Shown here: positions 24,506 through 37,722 of the stretch, piece by piece
Position numbering within the stretch: the first letter of the stretch is position 1
How the letters are laid out: each line of letters starts with the position of its first letter
Assembly: GCA_037178855.1 (NCBI GenBank)
Contig: JASJZC010000004.1
Span: 2,914,001 to 2,978,000 of the forward strand
Length of the DNA: 64,000 nucleotides
Source of the DNA: Oscheius sp. JU75
Lineage: Eukaryota > Nematoda > Chromadorea > Rhabditida > Rhabditidae
Direction: 5' to 3'
Notes under the pieces: model-generated
Told to the model about the DNA's origin: nothing
Databases searched by the model: none
The model's input: only the letters and a program-made list of their open reading frames with translations
Made by a program: the position numbers and the translations under genes

Positions 24506-27500
24506 TCACTGTTTCAAGATGTTCTCGATCACTTTTTCCGCGAGTTCTTTCGTCGCGGGATTTGTTCGAGAGTCCTTGGCCAGGTCCTCCAACAGAGGAA
24601 CACCACCTTCTTCGGTCACGTAGTAGCAGTACCTGAATACTCGATCTGCAGGTGATTTCTAGTTACGAAGTTTAATGAAAAAGTAGTTCTTAAAGTACAC
24701 TCACTTGGCTCCGTCCGTTGTTGTCAGATTGGCTAAGGCCCAGACGGCCCAGTGTTGACTGGCGGGAGCATGCCAGAGAGGGAGTAACCGAAGAATCGGG
24801 CGGAACGATCGGTAGTTGATGAATCTCCTTGTTTTCAGATCCCATTTCTCTGTTGCCTAAAATCTTTTGTCATTAATTTGTGACAATCAGACAACTCACG
24901 CTAATGATCTTCTCCATGACCTCGTTCCTGTCCGAGGCTATCTCATTCCAAGCATCTTCGCCATCACTGACCATGTGAGCGAGAACGCCAGCACTGTTAT
25001 AGCTGATCTCGATAGACTCCTCAATCTTCGTCTCCAGTAGATCTCTGAATTTCTCTTTCAATCAAAATTTATATGGATCCCACGTAAAAATCTTGATGTA
25101 ATCAGCATTCATCAAACGATAACGAAGGGCAGTTTCCGCGACGTTTCCGATAAGACCCATCATATTTCTAACTAATTCCCTGAGAAGTGGATTTAAAAAG
25201 GAATATCCAATGAGACTCACTTCTCTCCATGGAAAGTGTTATAGCACTTTTGGAAGAGAATCAGTCCCTCGGCATCAAGGAAGCGACTACAGTTGGGAGG
25301 TGTCTCGTCGGTGATGTTCCACAAGAAACTCCAGCCGACTTCCATCACATCGTCGCAGGTATTCGAGGCCAGTTTCCGTTTGATCTGTTCCAAAATCATC
25401 TCGATGGCTCCGTAACCGCCAATCTGTAGTTTCTGATCGCCTTCGACGTGACAAGCCATCGAATTCAAGAGGAAGACAACAATTCTCTGGGTCAATTGGT
25501 CCGCGTTGTGATGTTGAAGAACACTAACGAGAATGATAGCTAGTCGACTGAAACGACTTGAATGAAGAGATCCAAATATAACTCCCACCTGTAGTCGAAA
25601 AGAATCTCCTGTGGGATTTCGAACTGGCACAGACTGAGACAACAGTTTCGAACCATGACTTGTTCCTGCAAAAGTTTTTCGTTTTAGTGATGTTAATCCA
25701 AATACCTCCAAATGCCGTTGCATGCCGTCGAGTAGAGCTCCAACCACTAGTTTCTTTGTATCGCGGTTCATTAGAACCTTGCGGATGATGTAGAATAGAC
25801 TAGCAGATCCGGCTATCTGAAGAGTACTGTCTTCGAGGTGCCGTTGCATAGCTTCGAGAACCAAGTGCAGAGCTTCGGCTTGTCGTTTCTGAAGTGACTT
25901 TATTAGCCTGAATCAGCTAAATGACCTACCAGTGGCGCGCTGTTTCCAAACCGGTAAAGTTGATAACTTTCATTCAGAACAGACTGAAGGAGGCCGGCTC
26001 TTTCGCGGTATACTTGCAGAGCTGTTATGACCTGGAATTTTTAGATGAAACGATAAACAAAAGACAAACAAACCTGGTCCTCGTTGGCATCGCCAGAAAT
26101 TTGTTCCGCCGGGATTTCCAAAAAGTGACTGGCGTTGTCACAGTTGAACAAGCCCAAGAACTTCAATTTCCTCGTAAGAAATCTCAGTCCAACGATGTCA
26201 GATTTGACAGTTCCTCGGGTAAAAGACATGTCTTCCGGTGGGACAGGCCAGTCATTGATACTGGGCTGCGAGGCAAGATTGGTTGAGGAAAGATCTAATT
26301 TTTCGAGGTTGGGTAGACCCGTGACAATTCGATGTAGGGTTGTGACCGGCTTCGGATACATACCCGTGTCCTTTGTAGACTGCGAAAGATCCAAGTACCT
26401 GCAATGGAAAATCAGTTAAAGACTATCCAATATAATCGGTTTCGAACTCCAAAAAAGAAACTCACTTGAGGTCTTTGAGCATGACAATGTTATCGATGGC
26501 TTTGTATAGATCGGGAACCTCGTAAAGTATTAAAGTCGTCAGATTGAGACTGTTCAGACAGCGGAGATCGTCAACTTTCGACCAGTAGGAAATGTCGAGT
26601 TTCTGGAGATTTTCCAATGGTTCGAGGACCCGTATCAAGAAATCATTCACTGAATCTTCCTCTTCTTCGGGATATCGTTTCAACTGAAATGTTTTCATAG
26701 ACAAGTATTTTGTGAGACTGACTTTGGGTAATAGTAGACTAGTTACACCGGGACATCTACTCGTAAAGACCGGGAGTTCTCGTTCTTCTTCTGTTGGAAT
26801 GAGAGGAAGATCCTCCAAAATGTTCTGATTCCAGATCTCGGAAGCAGGGGAATAGGGTGAAGTGAAACCATTTCTAAACAGACAGTTCCACACAATAAGC
26901 GGGATAAGAAACCTCTCAGGTGGTCGTTCTGGCATCTGGTCGAAGACCATTTCGTAAGCTTGTTGATTGGCCTGTTGAGCAATGCCCAAATGCTGAGCTT
27001 GACTCGGACCTCCTCCTCTGGCTTCTCTCATCTGATCCAGTCGATCTCCACCACCCTGTGTGATCAGATCTTCTTCGCCCAAAACAGGAATGTTCATTAT
27101 GGCCACTCCGTTTTTCCTAGAACTGAGGATCATGCTTCGATGCCCAAAGAGGAGTGTACCTTCGCGGTAAAGGTCGTCGTAAGAGGTCCATGGAAGACAT
27201 TCGCAACGTCGCGAGTTCTTGTAATTGGACATTTTTATTGTCGAGAAGAACATTGGCTTGGTCGGTGATTCCCTGCAAAAAAAAGATTATCTTTCTTCAA
27301 TTTCTGATTACACAACTGTTTTGGATACACAAAACTCACCTTGACATCCGTGAGATCCAATTGACTAATCCTGTAATGTTGAGTCAACAACTCCGTCAAG
27401 ATCTCGTCATTGAGCGTCGCTCCTGTCAGATTCAAATTATCCAATCGGAAGTTGGAACTGTTGAAGAAGGCCTTCAGAGTGTTATCCACCGGCCTCGTGG

Positions 27501-27717
27501 CTGCTTCGTTGAACGAGTTCCACATCTTCCGATGTTCGTCAAAGACAGCATGAGATGCTCCACTTGGTAGTGGGCAGTCTGCGTAAACTTCCGTCACAGC
27601 ATCTGCTTCGGAATTTAACAGCATCAGATCTGTGTGTCTTTTTGCCAGGGCTGCAGCTGACATTGAGAGTAGTGTCGGGGCCCGTAGTGGAATGTCCGGC
27701 GCCCCTTCCTTCATCAT
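24506..27717 (-). CDS. zyg-11: ZYG-11/ZER1-family CUL2 ubiquitin-ligase substrate receptor
   Basis: A minus-strand gene of about 14 exons. Those placed from the 5' end include 27341-27717, 27160-27272, 26913-27116, 26723-26873, 26466-26684, 26074-26398, 25930-26031, 25706-25888, 25589-25665 and 25221-25547; the stop is at 24506-24508. ZYG11 proteins carry leucine-rich repeats then armadillo-like repeats, and recruit substrates (Gly/N-degrons) to CUL2-elongin B/C. Visible: LRR blocks (LQKLDISYWSKVDDLRCLNS; LPNLEKLDLSSTNL) and an ARM half with GWSFLWNITDETPPNCSRFL and SYNSAGVLAHMVSDGEDAW, both strong matches to ZYG11B. The C-terminus ENILKQ ends the last helix. A TTCCAG acceptor lies six bases before the ATG. 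It converges on ACSL downstream; a 3.4-kb region separates it from the PDZ gene upstream. Confidence 0.92.
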
Positions 27718-30700
27718 AATTTCCTGGAAAGAACAGAATAAGTTTGATAAAATGGTCTCTTTGGTGAGATGGGATGAAACGTGCCGCTGACAGGCAGGTC
27801 TGCCGGCATTAGATGTGAATGGATTGGGGAACAGGATATCTGGACTAGAAAATGAGGCATGGCTGCCGGACAACGGAGAGAATAAGGCCACTTCGTCATT
27901 GCCCTTTCTAATTGGCTGCTACTGACTGTTGGGTTCAACTGTCCCCCAGACAAGAAAGAAGGGAAAAGGAACAAAAAGTAATAGTTCCATTTTTGAGTTG
28001 AATCTGTTGAAGTGCCAAAAAAGAGAGGGGGAGTTGGGAATTGAGATGAAGGGGAACTCAATCGGGAATGCAAAGCTGCGAGATGACGTCGCATCTTGAG
28101 TCTTCCCAACCATAGATTTGCAGAAAAGTGAGCCAACTGTTACTATTGGAATAACTAAAGGTGCTAAATCGATTCAAAATGAGGAAAGTGTCAGCCTCTG
28201 AATGGGGGCCCCCGACGACCTCGGTCAACACAAAAAGCAAGAGAACCTGACTTCGAGAGTATTTGCACGAAGGATTGAAATCATGAAGAATCTCTTCTTG
28301 GGATAGTTTTTCATTTTCGAAAAAGGAGGCTGTCTAGACAGGAGAAAACAATCGGTCAGATTGTTCTTTGAGGGCGTCAACAAGGCTCCTAATTGCTAAA
28401 TTTGTCGCTCTTTGACGTCAAACAGCGGCTGTTTTTTGAGCGAGGAGAAGATAAAAAAGTGTGAGAAGTTCACACGGCCCAGTAATTGGCGGGAGCACAT
28501 GACACTTTATCCAAATGGGACGCCGGCCTGGATCACGTGAGTCAGCAACTGTCGGTCCTCAATCAGCTGATTGGTCATTTGAATAGAAAGATAACAGTCA
28601 GAAATGGCTGAAGCCTTGTCAACAGTGGAAATATCCAGAAGAGTCTGGTCACAACAAGTTTTGCTTAGCAGCCATTTGGAAATTGGCGGGGGAAGAAGGA
28701 AGAGATAAGAGGAGAACCTGAGTTAGGATGAGAGAAGTTTAGTCAGTCTGTTATGGCATTCCATCTAATATTTGTGCGTAAGGGAAGCCCTTTGCCACTG
28801 ACGTCGCGTCATGACGACATGTCCACTAAAAACAACAGTGATATGATTAGTCTTTGTCTCAAAGAAAACTTCTGGAACCTTGAAGAGACTTTGACTCAAA
28901 GTACAAGACGCCATTTTACAGCAGTCGGCGACAAACTGATAGCAACAGACAGGTCTACTGGTCAAGAGACGATGGGAATACCCGGGAAAAAGTAAATCAG
29001 ACGAGGTGGTACGGGAGAGAATCGTTATCGGGCTGTCCCAGACGGAGCCAAACACGTGTTCTTCGCCGGCGGGCGTCAAGAAAAGAAAACAAGGACTCTT
29101 CTTTGTACTTTGTAGTCAACAGCCCTTTGTACTTGGAAGACCTCAAGAGAGAATGGATTCACGGGAGAACTGGAGTAAAAAGGGGCGACTGATAAAACGA
29201 CCCAGATCGGTAGAGAGTCTACACACTTTGAGATCTTCTGGAAAAGAGAGATAAGAGCTGTTGATGATAACTTACGAAAGTGTATTGGGGAGGCAAATTG
29301 GGCATCTCCGATCAAGACATATTAGGAATATGAAAGGATTAGATCGGACGAAAACATCTGTCTCCTGGCAACTGTTACCACGGTTGAATGACTTACTCAG
29401 AAGAATCATCCTCATCAAAGAGAATAGCCTCAATCAGATCTTGTTACTCGTCAAATAAAAAGTTATTTGGTAGAGATACCGATGGGACTAATTTTAGAAC
29501 ACGCAGTTCTGGACAACCGAAGAGATCTTGAGAAGAACCCCGAAATCAGCTGGGTGAGGTAAAAACATCGCACATGATGTTGTGCTCGAAAGGAACTCGT
29601 GGAGCCGATTAGTAGTCCGCAAAGAGGCTTTAGTAAACAGCATTTCACTAATGGCCGCTGAAAGTTATCGAAGAGGACGATGACTAGGCTCCTGTTTGTG
29701 CTGAAGCACTTCTTTTGGCTTTGAATGGTTTGAACGATCTTTTATTAGTGGATCATTTGAATTTTAGATAGTCCAAAGTTTTTCAGATTTCAAAAACTGT
29801 TAATATAACCAGCTAGCCCATCGAATTTCAAATTTGCTGCCTATCAAAGGGCTGATTCACCAGTTCCGTCGTCCCCAAAAGGCCATCAAAACTGGTTTGT
29901 TTCGAAACAGAACTTTTTAGATAATCCGTCTTGAGAAAAGAAAAAGATTGGAAATTCTAGAGAGACCTTAAAAGATAAGAGTCTTTGGGTTAAGCATAGT
30001 AAGCGGAGGGTGGAGCGGAATCGATCGTCGGGGTGGGAGGCTGTCCCGGCTGCTGGGGCGGGCGAGACACGAGACATATTCCACAATCATATGTTCATTT
30101 TTTATGTTTCTAACTTCTTCTTTCGAATTGATAATTTTTCGAAGAAATATAGTCTCTCTAAATCTGTTTTCATGAAAGGAAGGGCAAGAGACGCATTCGA
30201 TAAGAAAAGAATATCTTGTGACCAGACAGCTGGCTAAGAGAACAGGCCGCTCTGGTCGCCGAGACATAAAAGTGAAGAAAGGCTGGATCAAGTTCTCTTC
30301 CCTTGACAAAAACATAAAGTTCTGAAAATAAATGAGAGCAGAAGGGACCGAGAGTGGAGATTGGACAAACAGAAGGAGCGGCTGGTCGGGTCCGGAGAGT
30401 CAAAACAAAGACTGTGGGAGCAGCTAAAATTGGGACTATCCAAGAGGGGGAGGGGGGTTGTTTTTGTAGAGAGTCAGAATGCCGCTTGGATGACAAAGAA
30501 GACGTCAATGAGTCAGATGTTTCAGTCACAAAGACCTTTTGCAAGCTACGGTCAAAAGAAGTACGAAAGAAAAGATTGGTCGCACTGTCGGAGGCAACTC
30601 TTTGAACCAAGGAGAGAGATCGTATCGGGCACTTGAGCAGAAAAAAAAACATCTCGTGAACTCACCTCTTCTTCCGGCATTCTTCGGGGAGAAATGAGCA

Positions 30701-31137
30701 AGTCGAACAAATGACTGTTGGGTAGAAAACACTCGAGATGGGAGGATTACAGAGAGCCAGTTGGCCAGCTGATTGTACAGCTGCACAGCTTGGCGGAAGT
30801 CGATAGGAATGGGGAAAACTCTTAAATCTCTTACATTTATGAATGACAAACAGAAGTGGTGCGATGGGTGAATCGACTTTCAAAAGCCTCTGCCTTACTT
30901 ACAGAACTTGGACAAGAACGGTGTCATCTCCAAGCAAGATTCTGTTCTTATATGACTTCATTTCTTTTCTCCTCTACCTCTTTCTTTAATACCAATATCT
31001 TTGCGCTATATAGTTCAGGTCAGGTAAAGCGGTCATATCTGTAAAGCAATTAGCAATTACTACCCATTGTTCTGGAAAGCTGGGTCTATTGATTGAGAGC
31101 ATCAGCTATCTACCACTTGCTCTAAAAGGTCATTCAG
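27718..31137. other. Large interval with no recognised gene
   Basis: Contains the upstream region of zyg-11 (minus) and of the PDZ gene (plus). A frame at 28753-28995 (80 codons) has no family match. On the minus strand, about 30662-30850 looks exon-like, ending with a good donor (GTGAGT) before 30662, and could be a 5' leader exon of zyg-11 or part of an unknown gene. I cannot join it to anything. Confidence 0.45.
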
Positions 31138-31980
31138 ATGAATCTTCCATTTCGATGCTTCCAGTTCTTCTTGATTAAGAAGGTGCCTAACCCAACTGAC
31201 CAGATAGCGCTCCTAAACATTCCATGGATTGATAGGAAGGTTGTGGTTCAACGTGTAAGTTTATTGTTTTTGGTAATAAAAAAATGTCTTTAGATGAGTT
31301 TCGGAGCTCAGGCTCTGCTGGCCAGAACTTCGAAAAGTGGTCTTGAACTCGTGGAAAAGCACGTTCTGAAAGAACTAATAGTGACCATTGACGAGCCTTT
31401 AGAGGGGGTGACGCTTTTGTACCATCGTAAGAATAACGAGATAAACTTGGTCATCGTCCTCGTCGGAGATGCAAACCATGCTATCTCCTTCGGTCTTCGA
31501 ACTGGAGATCAACTGGTATCAATCAACCAAAAGGAAGTCAGAACGATGAACAAGGAACAGATTATGGAAGTTCTGGGCGCCAAAGAACCGAAGACCATGC
31601 AAGTTTGTCGAAGAAGTCGAGACTATGAAGAGTACCTGACCAAGAAAGAGCGTCTGTTCAGGAAGAAGGAGGTCAGTAATACTTTTGCCTATTCGAATTG
31701 TATCGCTTCAATGTAGAACTTCATTCCAATCTTCGTCAGTCTCACCCGTTCAAGCTCCCAAGCCATGGGTCTTGTGCTGTTCCGTAGGACGATTGACTGT
31801 CAAGTTTATTACTTTGTTGCCAAATTGGCCAAGGGATCTCCGGCCGAAAAAGATGGACGACTACGAGAGGGAGATCATATTGTGACGATTAATGGAAGAC
31901 ATACTGAGACTCTACATCGAGACGAAATCGACGATATTCTGGAACACAAGTGTAGAATCTCAATGACGGTTTATCGCTGA
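31138..31980 (+). CDS. Tandem PDZ-domain scaffold protein
   Basis: Three exons (31138-31254, 31294-31671, 31717-31980) give 252 residues. Two PDZ-like domains are visible. The first, about residues 85-150, has LRTGDQLVSINQKEVRTMNK. The second, about residues 185-250, has KGSPAEKDGRLREGDHIVTI followed by NGRHTETLHRDEIDDIL and ends at the C-terminus. Both show the G-D-x-[IL]-x-x-[IV]-N-G/Q core. The carboxylate-binding GLGF loops are poorly conserved. PDZ domains bind C-terminal tails of membrane proteins; the partner is unknown. The arrangement recalls syntenin and the small nematode PDZ proteins, but I cannot assign an orthologue. The ATG directly follows an ATTCAG acceptor. The last 10 coding bases overlap those of the convergent neighbour. 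AATAAA starts right after the stop. Confidence 0.82.
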
Positions 31981-32619
31981 AAATAAACAATGTGTCCCAT
32001 TTGGCTGAGTCGATTCAGAACAGTCAGATACTCTTTGAGCAGTTCGATGCGTCTTTCCGCCTTCTTCTTTTCCTCCAGATTCTCTCCAATGTAACCAACT
32101 AGCCAGGACCTGGCTTGTCTCGTTTTCGACTCTCTCCTAGTCAATTCCCACGCCAACTCATCCTTTCCCTCTCTATAGCTAATAGGTCTTCCCCAATCGA
32201 ACTCCTGAAATATTTGTTATTCTATCTCTTTCTCAAAACTTACTCACATCTTCAATTTCTCGGAGCTTCTTGACCTCCTGTTCGAACTCATTCAGAACCG
32301 TCTTTTTATGGGTCGTAGTTTGCTCCAGTCCGAACTTGCAAGTTCGAGCCATTCGAATCGCAGCCCTGTCCGTGATCTGAAGCTCCTTTTTTACCAGTCC
32401 TTTTTTTACCAATCCTTCGATTACAGCATTATTGAAAGAACGTACCCGCTTGAAGATCTTGGCCAGGATGGACGAGCTGAAGGCGGGATGTGTCCTTACG
32501 TTGAGAGGTTGCATGATCAAATGGACGAGATGAGCTGGATGATAATCTGGAACAGTCACTTCTGAGACTACGGTGTGAGATAAGAGAGTGAGAACAGAAC
32601 ACAGAGGACAAGGTGCCAT
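31971..32619 (-). CDS. Charged, helical protein of unknown function
   Basis: Two exons (32248-32619 and 31971-32204) join in frame to 201 residues. The middle and C-terminal parts are highly charged and predicted helical, with heptad-like stretches (EFEQEVKKLREIED; EEKKKAERRIELLKEYLTVL), so coiled-coil structure is likely. The N-terminus is not an obvious signal peptide, although a mitochondrial targeting role is possible. I do not recognise the family. Its stop codon lies inside the coding end of the convergent PDZ gene, and a minus-strand AATAAA is present inside that gene's last exon at about 31804-31809. So the two mRNAs must overlap by about 170 nt or more. Confidence 0.72.
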
Positions 32620-32850
32620 ATTCTACTGCGAATATAACCGAGGGTCAACTCGACGATAAGGTTAGAAAGGGGCGTGCTCAATTATGTGTTTTGGGTGAGG
32701 ATGAACAGAACACGCTGATCTTTTTCCCTCTGAGTATCCAATCGATCCATCCATGGAACAAAACATTTTATGACAGGAAAGAAATTGCACAAAGAAACAA
32801 TATACAGACGATTAAAAAAAAGTCAGATAAACAAAAACTAAAATTAGAGA

Positions 32851-35800
32851 TTAACAAATGACGGGCTGAGAAGTTCTCGCCTTGAGCTTTCTTCGAGACT
32901 GGCTCACCGAAGGCGGTGGTAACGAAAACATCTCCTTTTCATCCTCGAAAATATCATCGATTACCACGGCTTCTTCATTGTCCGTAATCGGCGAAACACA
33001 GCTCAAAGTTTCGGCTGCAATAGAGCTTGTTCGTGGAAATAAAGGCAATACTTACAGGGAACAGATTCAGATGAGGAGGAAAGTCGTGTACATGGGCGTT
33101 TTTGACTGGAAGGCTTGGCAGACGTCAAAAAGTCAGGGTCACTATCCGGGTGCCCTACGGATTTCTTACGCTTCTTTTTCGTAGCCTTTCCCTCAATTTT
33201 CGCCATAGGATTCAGGCGTTTCAGTAGCGAGCGACGCAATTGTCCCACCGAAGTTCTCATTTTCTTCAGTCTTGGATCGAACTCGATTAGCTGAACGGAG
33301 AGTCTGATGACAATATAAAATATCTACCTCATGAACACTATCCACTTTCTCCTTCAATGGCTCCAAGTAAGCGGGCGCTAATTTGTCCAAATTGATACCG
33401 CCCAGACAAATCGAAGCAAGTGCCCTAAAAAGGGAATATTCATTTACACAGAGATAGACTAACTGGCTACTTTCGCGTTTCGGATCAGAGTCGATTCTGT
33501 CCAGCATGTTGAATAAAAGCACAGTCTCGATTGTAAGATCTTCCGGCAGTTTATTCTGAAAAACAATGATTTGAGCAGGAAAGAATACTTACACGAACTT
33601 CCTTCTTCGGTTCTCGAGAAAGTAGCTGTAGAATGATGCCCATCAGCTGTCCATAATGAAAACCAGGCTGATGGTCAGACAGTGTCACACAATAAAGAAA
33701 TCCATTCAGAATTTGAGTTTTGGCGTAAATACCCTGTTGGTCGACATAATCGGCAAGGAACTGCTCAAGATAGGCAATCTCTTTTGTGTGTTCTGCCGAG
33801 CTGAACAGTCTAAAACACATTATGGGACGACCACCATAAGCAGAACTAACCTATAAAACAAGCTTCCGACGAGACCAATCCAGGGCAGGAATAGGCAAAG
33901 ACGACAAGTAGTTACCACAATGCTTTGTAGTATTTCGGATCTCTGAAGTTTGAATCAGCTCGTTTTAGCGAGAAAAAAATACATTTGTGACTATGGCGTT
34001 TTGGAAAATAGCTGCCAGCGCCTTCAGTCTCTCCTCCGGCAACTCAACTTCTGGGAAGCTGTGGTCAGCGACAGCTTGATGACCGTTTTTGATTATAAGG
34101 TCGCCGAGGCAGGACAGAGCTACTTCCTGTGATATCGGTGATTGAACGCAGTAAAGAGACAACTTACTCTGACAGTTGAAATATCGATCTCGATGGAATG
34201 GCGTAGTTTGGATGTGTGATGAGTCAGAAAGTCGCAATTGATATCCAGACGAAGTCCAACAACAGTTAACAGCTTGGCACAAAGGGCTCTTTCCTCCGCT
34301 GATGAAGAAACTGCTAACGACGGTATCTAAGACTTCGTCTTGTTGAGACAATCAGGATGTATCTTACGATCCTGAGACATGTGTTCACAAGAACTCGCGG
34401 TACTTCGCTCACATGACTATCACGAACAACAGCATGAATGGCTGTAGCAATACGGAGCATCACATACATCTGCTTGGGATCCCGAATAACGACATCTGAT
34501 TCTTCAGTCAGGCGGAATTCGACAGAATTGAGAAGCTCATCCGATGTTTCAGCTACCCAAATGAGCGTCTCTTTGTAGTCGCCGTTTCCCAAGACACAGC
34601 TCCACATTTCGTTGACCACGAACTCGACCATGTCGATCGTGGGGAAGAAGGACTCATCCAGGGCAACTTTTCTCAGGGCAGAGTTGTAAACGGACCTGAA
34701 TCAAAACATCTGTAGGCATCTGATAATACAATTACCTGCTATGAGAGCAGCTGAGATCGACTGTATGAATCAGTAAGCAGATTTGACGGAGTGCAAAGAC
34801 TTGTATGCTACTCGGCTCATCTGGTGAATTGAAGATTCTTTCAGAATAACTGTAAAACTATCATCAAGACAGCTGCGTAAAGTCGTACATTTGGAACAAT
34901 TCGACTAGACCAAGATAGTTCGGAAGGAGTTTGCTGATACAAGCGTCGCGATTACCAAAATTTTCAGCTCCGGGATACTGTGTCATGATGAGTTCGACAA
35001 AACAACGGAGAATGAAAAGGCGTTGCGGCAAGTCAAAGTCATCGTCCCTACGATGAACTTTGTTCTAGAAGTTTGAAAAGCTTACTCGACAGCTTTGGGA
35101 AGGGTGTATTTGTGCAAATAACCGGGCGGATGCTCACTCTCGGGCTGCTGATGAATACCGTGCAGAAACTGCTTGATGTCCTTGCTATTGCCGCTGTTAA
35201 CCTCCATGTAGTACGAGAAACCAAATTTGATCTGGAAGCAGAATGTTGAAGAAATTCGATCGAAACCTACAGCAACGGCAGAATCTTCCTCATGTTCCAG
35301 GTAATCGAGTAGTTCGACAAGAGCCATAGGATGTGCTGGCTTCTCCAAAGGCACAAAATTCTCGTCGTCGACGTCCATACGACAATCTACCGCCTCTTCT
35401 TGACTCAGCCATCTAAGCCAGCGGGGAATAAGTAAAGTCGCCACGAGCACTTTCACACGGGCTGAAAAGGTGTTTAGGTGAGATCTTAGAATGTTTAGAA
35501 ATTACAATTGGGATCTTTGCAAATCGTACGAATAAGCGCCATCCTTTGAGACATAGTAAAAGATCGAACATGAACCGAGGTGCAAAGTCTTTCGACCATG
35601 AAGCGACGGAGCTAAAGCTTGTTATGAACAACTTGATCGAAGTGGAAAAGATACCTGAAAGTCTTGTTCGCGTTCTAAATAAGCTATGCTCTCGTTCAAT
35701 ATTTCCGAGGATGCCAATGGCAAATGTCTGATGGCTGCTTTACGCACCTCGACAGCTACATCGTCTAACGACTTGAGGATAACTGAACAAAGGATCACTC

Positions 35801-36813
35801 GTGATATCTACGAAACCACCTTGCGATGGCGATACCAACTCTTTTTTCTTGTTTTGAAAATCCTCGATAGGAATCTTGGCAAATGCTTCGATAGCCAGTG
35901 AACGGACTAACGGAAAATTGTCTTCTTGACGGTTGCAGAGGCGCAGGCACAAATCTTGTATGAAGTCGACTGGGAAAGGGACTGAAAATTGGGGTTGCTG
36001 ACAAATTTTGGACAAATATTACCATCTTGGGAACCAGCAGACGGCTGTAATTTCGAGACATGGTTCAGCAAGACGGCAGTGAGCTGACAGCCGAGAAAAC
36101 GGTGATCTGGGCTCGGTGCTTCGAGAAGCTGGATATAACACGTAATATGATCAACAAAATAGATTGGGAACTATCAAAATGGAACTAACCATATCGAGGC
36201 ATCCATTGAGATCGTCAAGGGCCCGTTCCTGTCCTAGACTGTAAGTGTTGATGGCGATAATTGAGAAGAATTTGAAGATGACAGAAAGAGTAGCGGGTGT
36301 TAATTTCTTATCGTAAACGGCTCTGTACAATCCGGTTGTGGCATCATTCGACACACTTTCCAGGAATTCATGCGACAACTTCTAAACAACACATTATTAG
36401 AAGGGTTTCGCCCTAACCATTGTGTACAGTGAAACGACGAATTGATAATCTCGAGCAGTGAACGTAGAAGATTGGGCTATTCTATTGTAGATTTCACGAG
36501 CACGATCCAGTAGATAGCCCTCTGCAATTACTTTGTTCACGTATAATATATATAGATGAAATGCCTGTTTCGACTGACTCGTCGATATTCATGCCCGAGC
36601 TACGATCTTCGCTCTCTGACTGCTCATCTATGTCCGAGGTATCTTCGATTATAATGTCGTCGCATAGTTCAAGAAGGTTCTGGAGGCTGTTTTTTTACAA
36701 GGAAATCTTACCGGGCTAACCTCTATTTTGTTGTCGCATACTTCTATTTCTTCTTCAACAGATACTAGGCCTGGATCATCGTCGAAACTATCGGAGCCTC
36801 CGTCATCAATCAT
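32851..36813 (-). CDS. NCAPG: Condensin complex subunit 3 (NCAPG / CAP-G), HEAT-repeat
   Basis: A minus-strand gene of roughly 16 exons with short introns; ATG at 36813, TAA at 32851-32853. NCAPG is the HEAT subunit of condensin I and, with the kleisin NCAPH, binds DNA during mitotic chromosome compaction. Matching blocks in order: an acidic N-terminus (MIDDGGSDSFDDDPG), VEVRKAAIRHLPLASSEIL, a block from LRRFMVERL to TMSQRMALIRTICKDPN equivalent to the vertebrate HMRAMSIAQRVMLL region, LVATLLIPRWLRWLS, and ISQEVALSCLGDLIIKNGHQ followed by further HEAT helices. The C-terminus is Lys-rich (ATKKKRKKS) then acidic, suggesting disorder and phosphorylation sites. The start follows a TTTTTCAG acceptor by nine bases. 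It is head to head with TMEM245, about 0.9 kb between starts. Confidence 0.92.
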
Positions 36814-37722
36814 TATAGTGAGCTGAAAAATGCGGTTGGAGAAAATAATTTATATATACAAATAAAATGCTAATAGTAAAACTTTGGTATGCAAAACTTT
36901 ACGAAAAAGAGCCGGAGCAGAAAAACTACGAACGAAATATGTAAAAACGGCAGCACGCATTTCTTTTCAAGCGCGCACCGTTACGATAGCTGACATTGTT
37001 GATTGTTGTCTTGTTCTTCCTCAGAAAATTCGTTGCATCCCTTTATCACTTTGACAGTTTGCTTCTGACCAGCGATTAGTTCCGATGAAATGCGACAGTT
37101 CAGTTGCCTTCAGCGATCCATTCCAACAATAGGATAGCCCAATTTTCTACGTTTGCTGCTTGAGACTATCTGTTCGTCGTTTCACTCTATACAATGGTTA
37201 GTGCGAAATCCTTCTAATAATGTGTTGTTTAGAAGATCTGTGTGACTGTCATAACTGACACATCGAACGCGAAAGGGCATCTATACAACTACAAGAGGGG
37301 AGATGAAAAGATCGGTGTGTTGTCTCACAAAAACATCTTTGTTATGTCAGTACTTGTGATCTTCAATTGAAGAGACTCTCTCTATGTTCGTTCTGTTGAT
37401 CCTGTGCAGAATTCTTAAACACCTTATTGACTCTATAGAATACAATTGAGTTTAAATAAAGCTGATTCACGAGCTTTTATCTTACCATAAAACTTGATGA
37501 CACTTCTTTGGCAAATCGCTGTACTTCGGAAATGCCAAATCTCATGACTATTCAAACTTTGTTTTGATTCGAGCGACTCTTTTTGCTTTAGACTTCTACT
37601 GTCGTGTGCTCGAAAATCCCTGGTGTTTTTATTTTTGTTGTTTGCAGGATTGACGCACTCCGATAACTCTTTAATTTTCAAAACACTCGTCTTATCTAGT
37701 TTATCAGAGAATTTCCCAGACC
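36814..37722. promoter_or_regulatory. Divergent interval between NCAPG and TMEM245
   Basis: About 900 bp separates two start codons pointing away from each other, so promoters for both genes are inferred to be here. Acceptor-like sequences sit next to both starts (TTTTTCAG before NCAPG, TTCCCAG before TMEM245). No clear core-promoter motif can be asserted by eye. No gene recognised. Confidence 0.5.
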
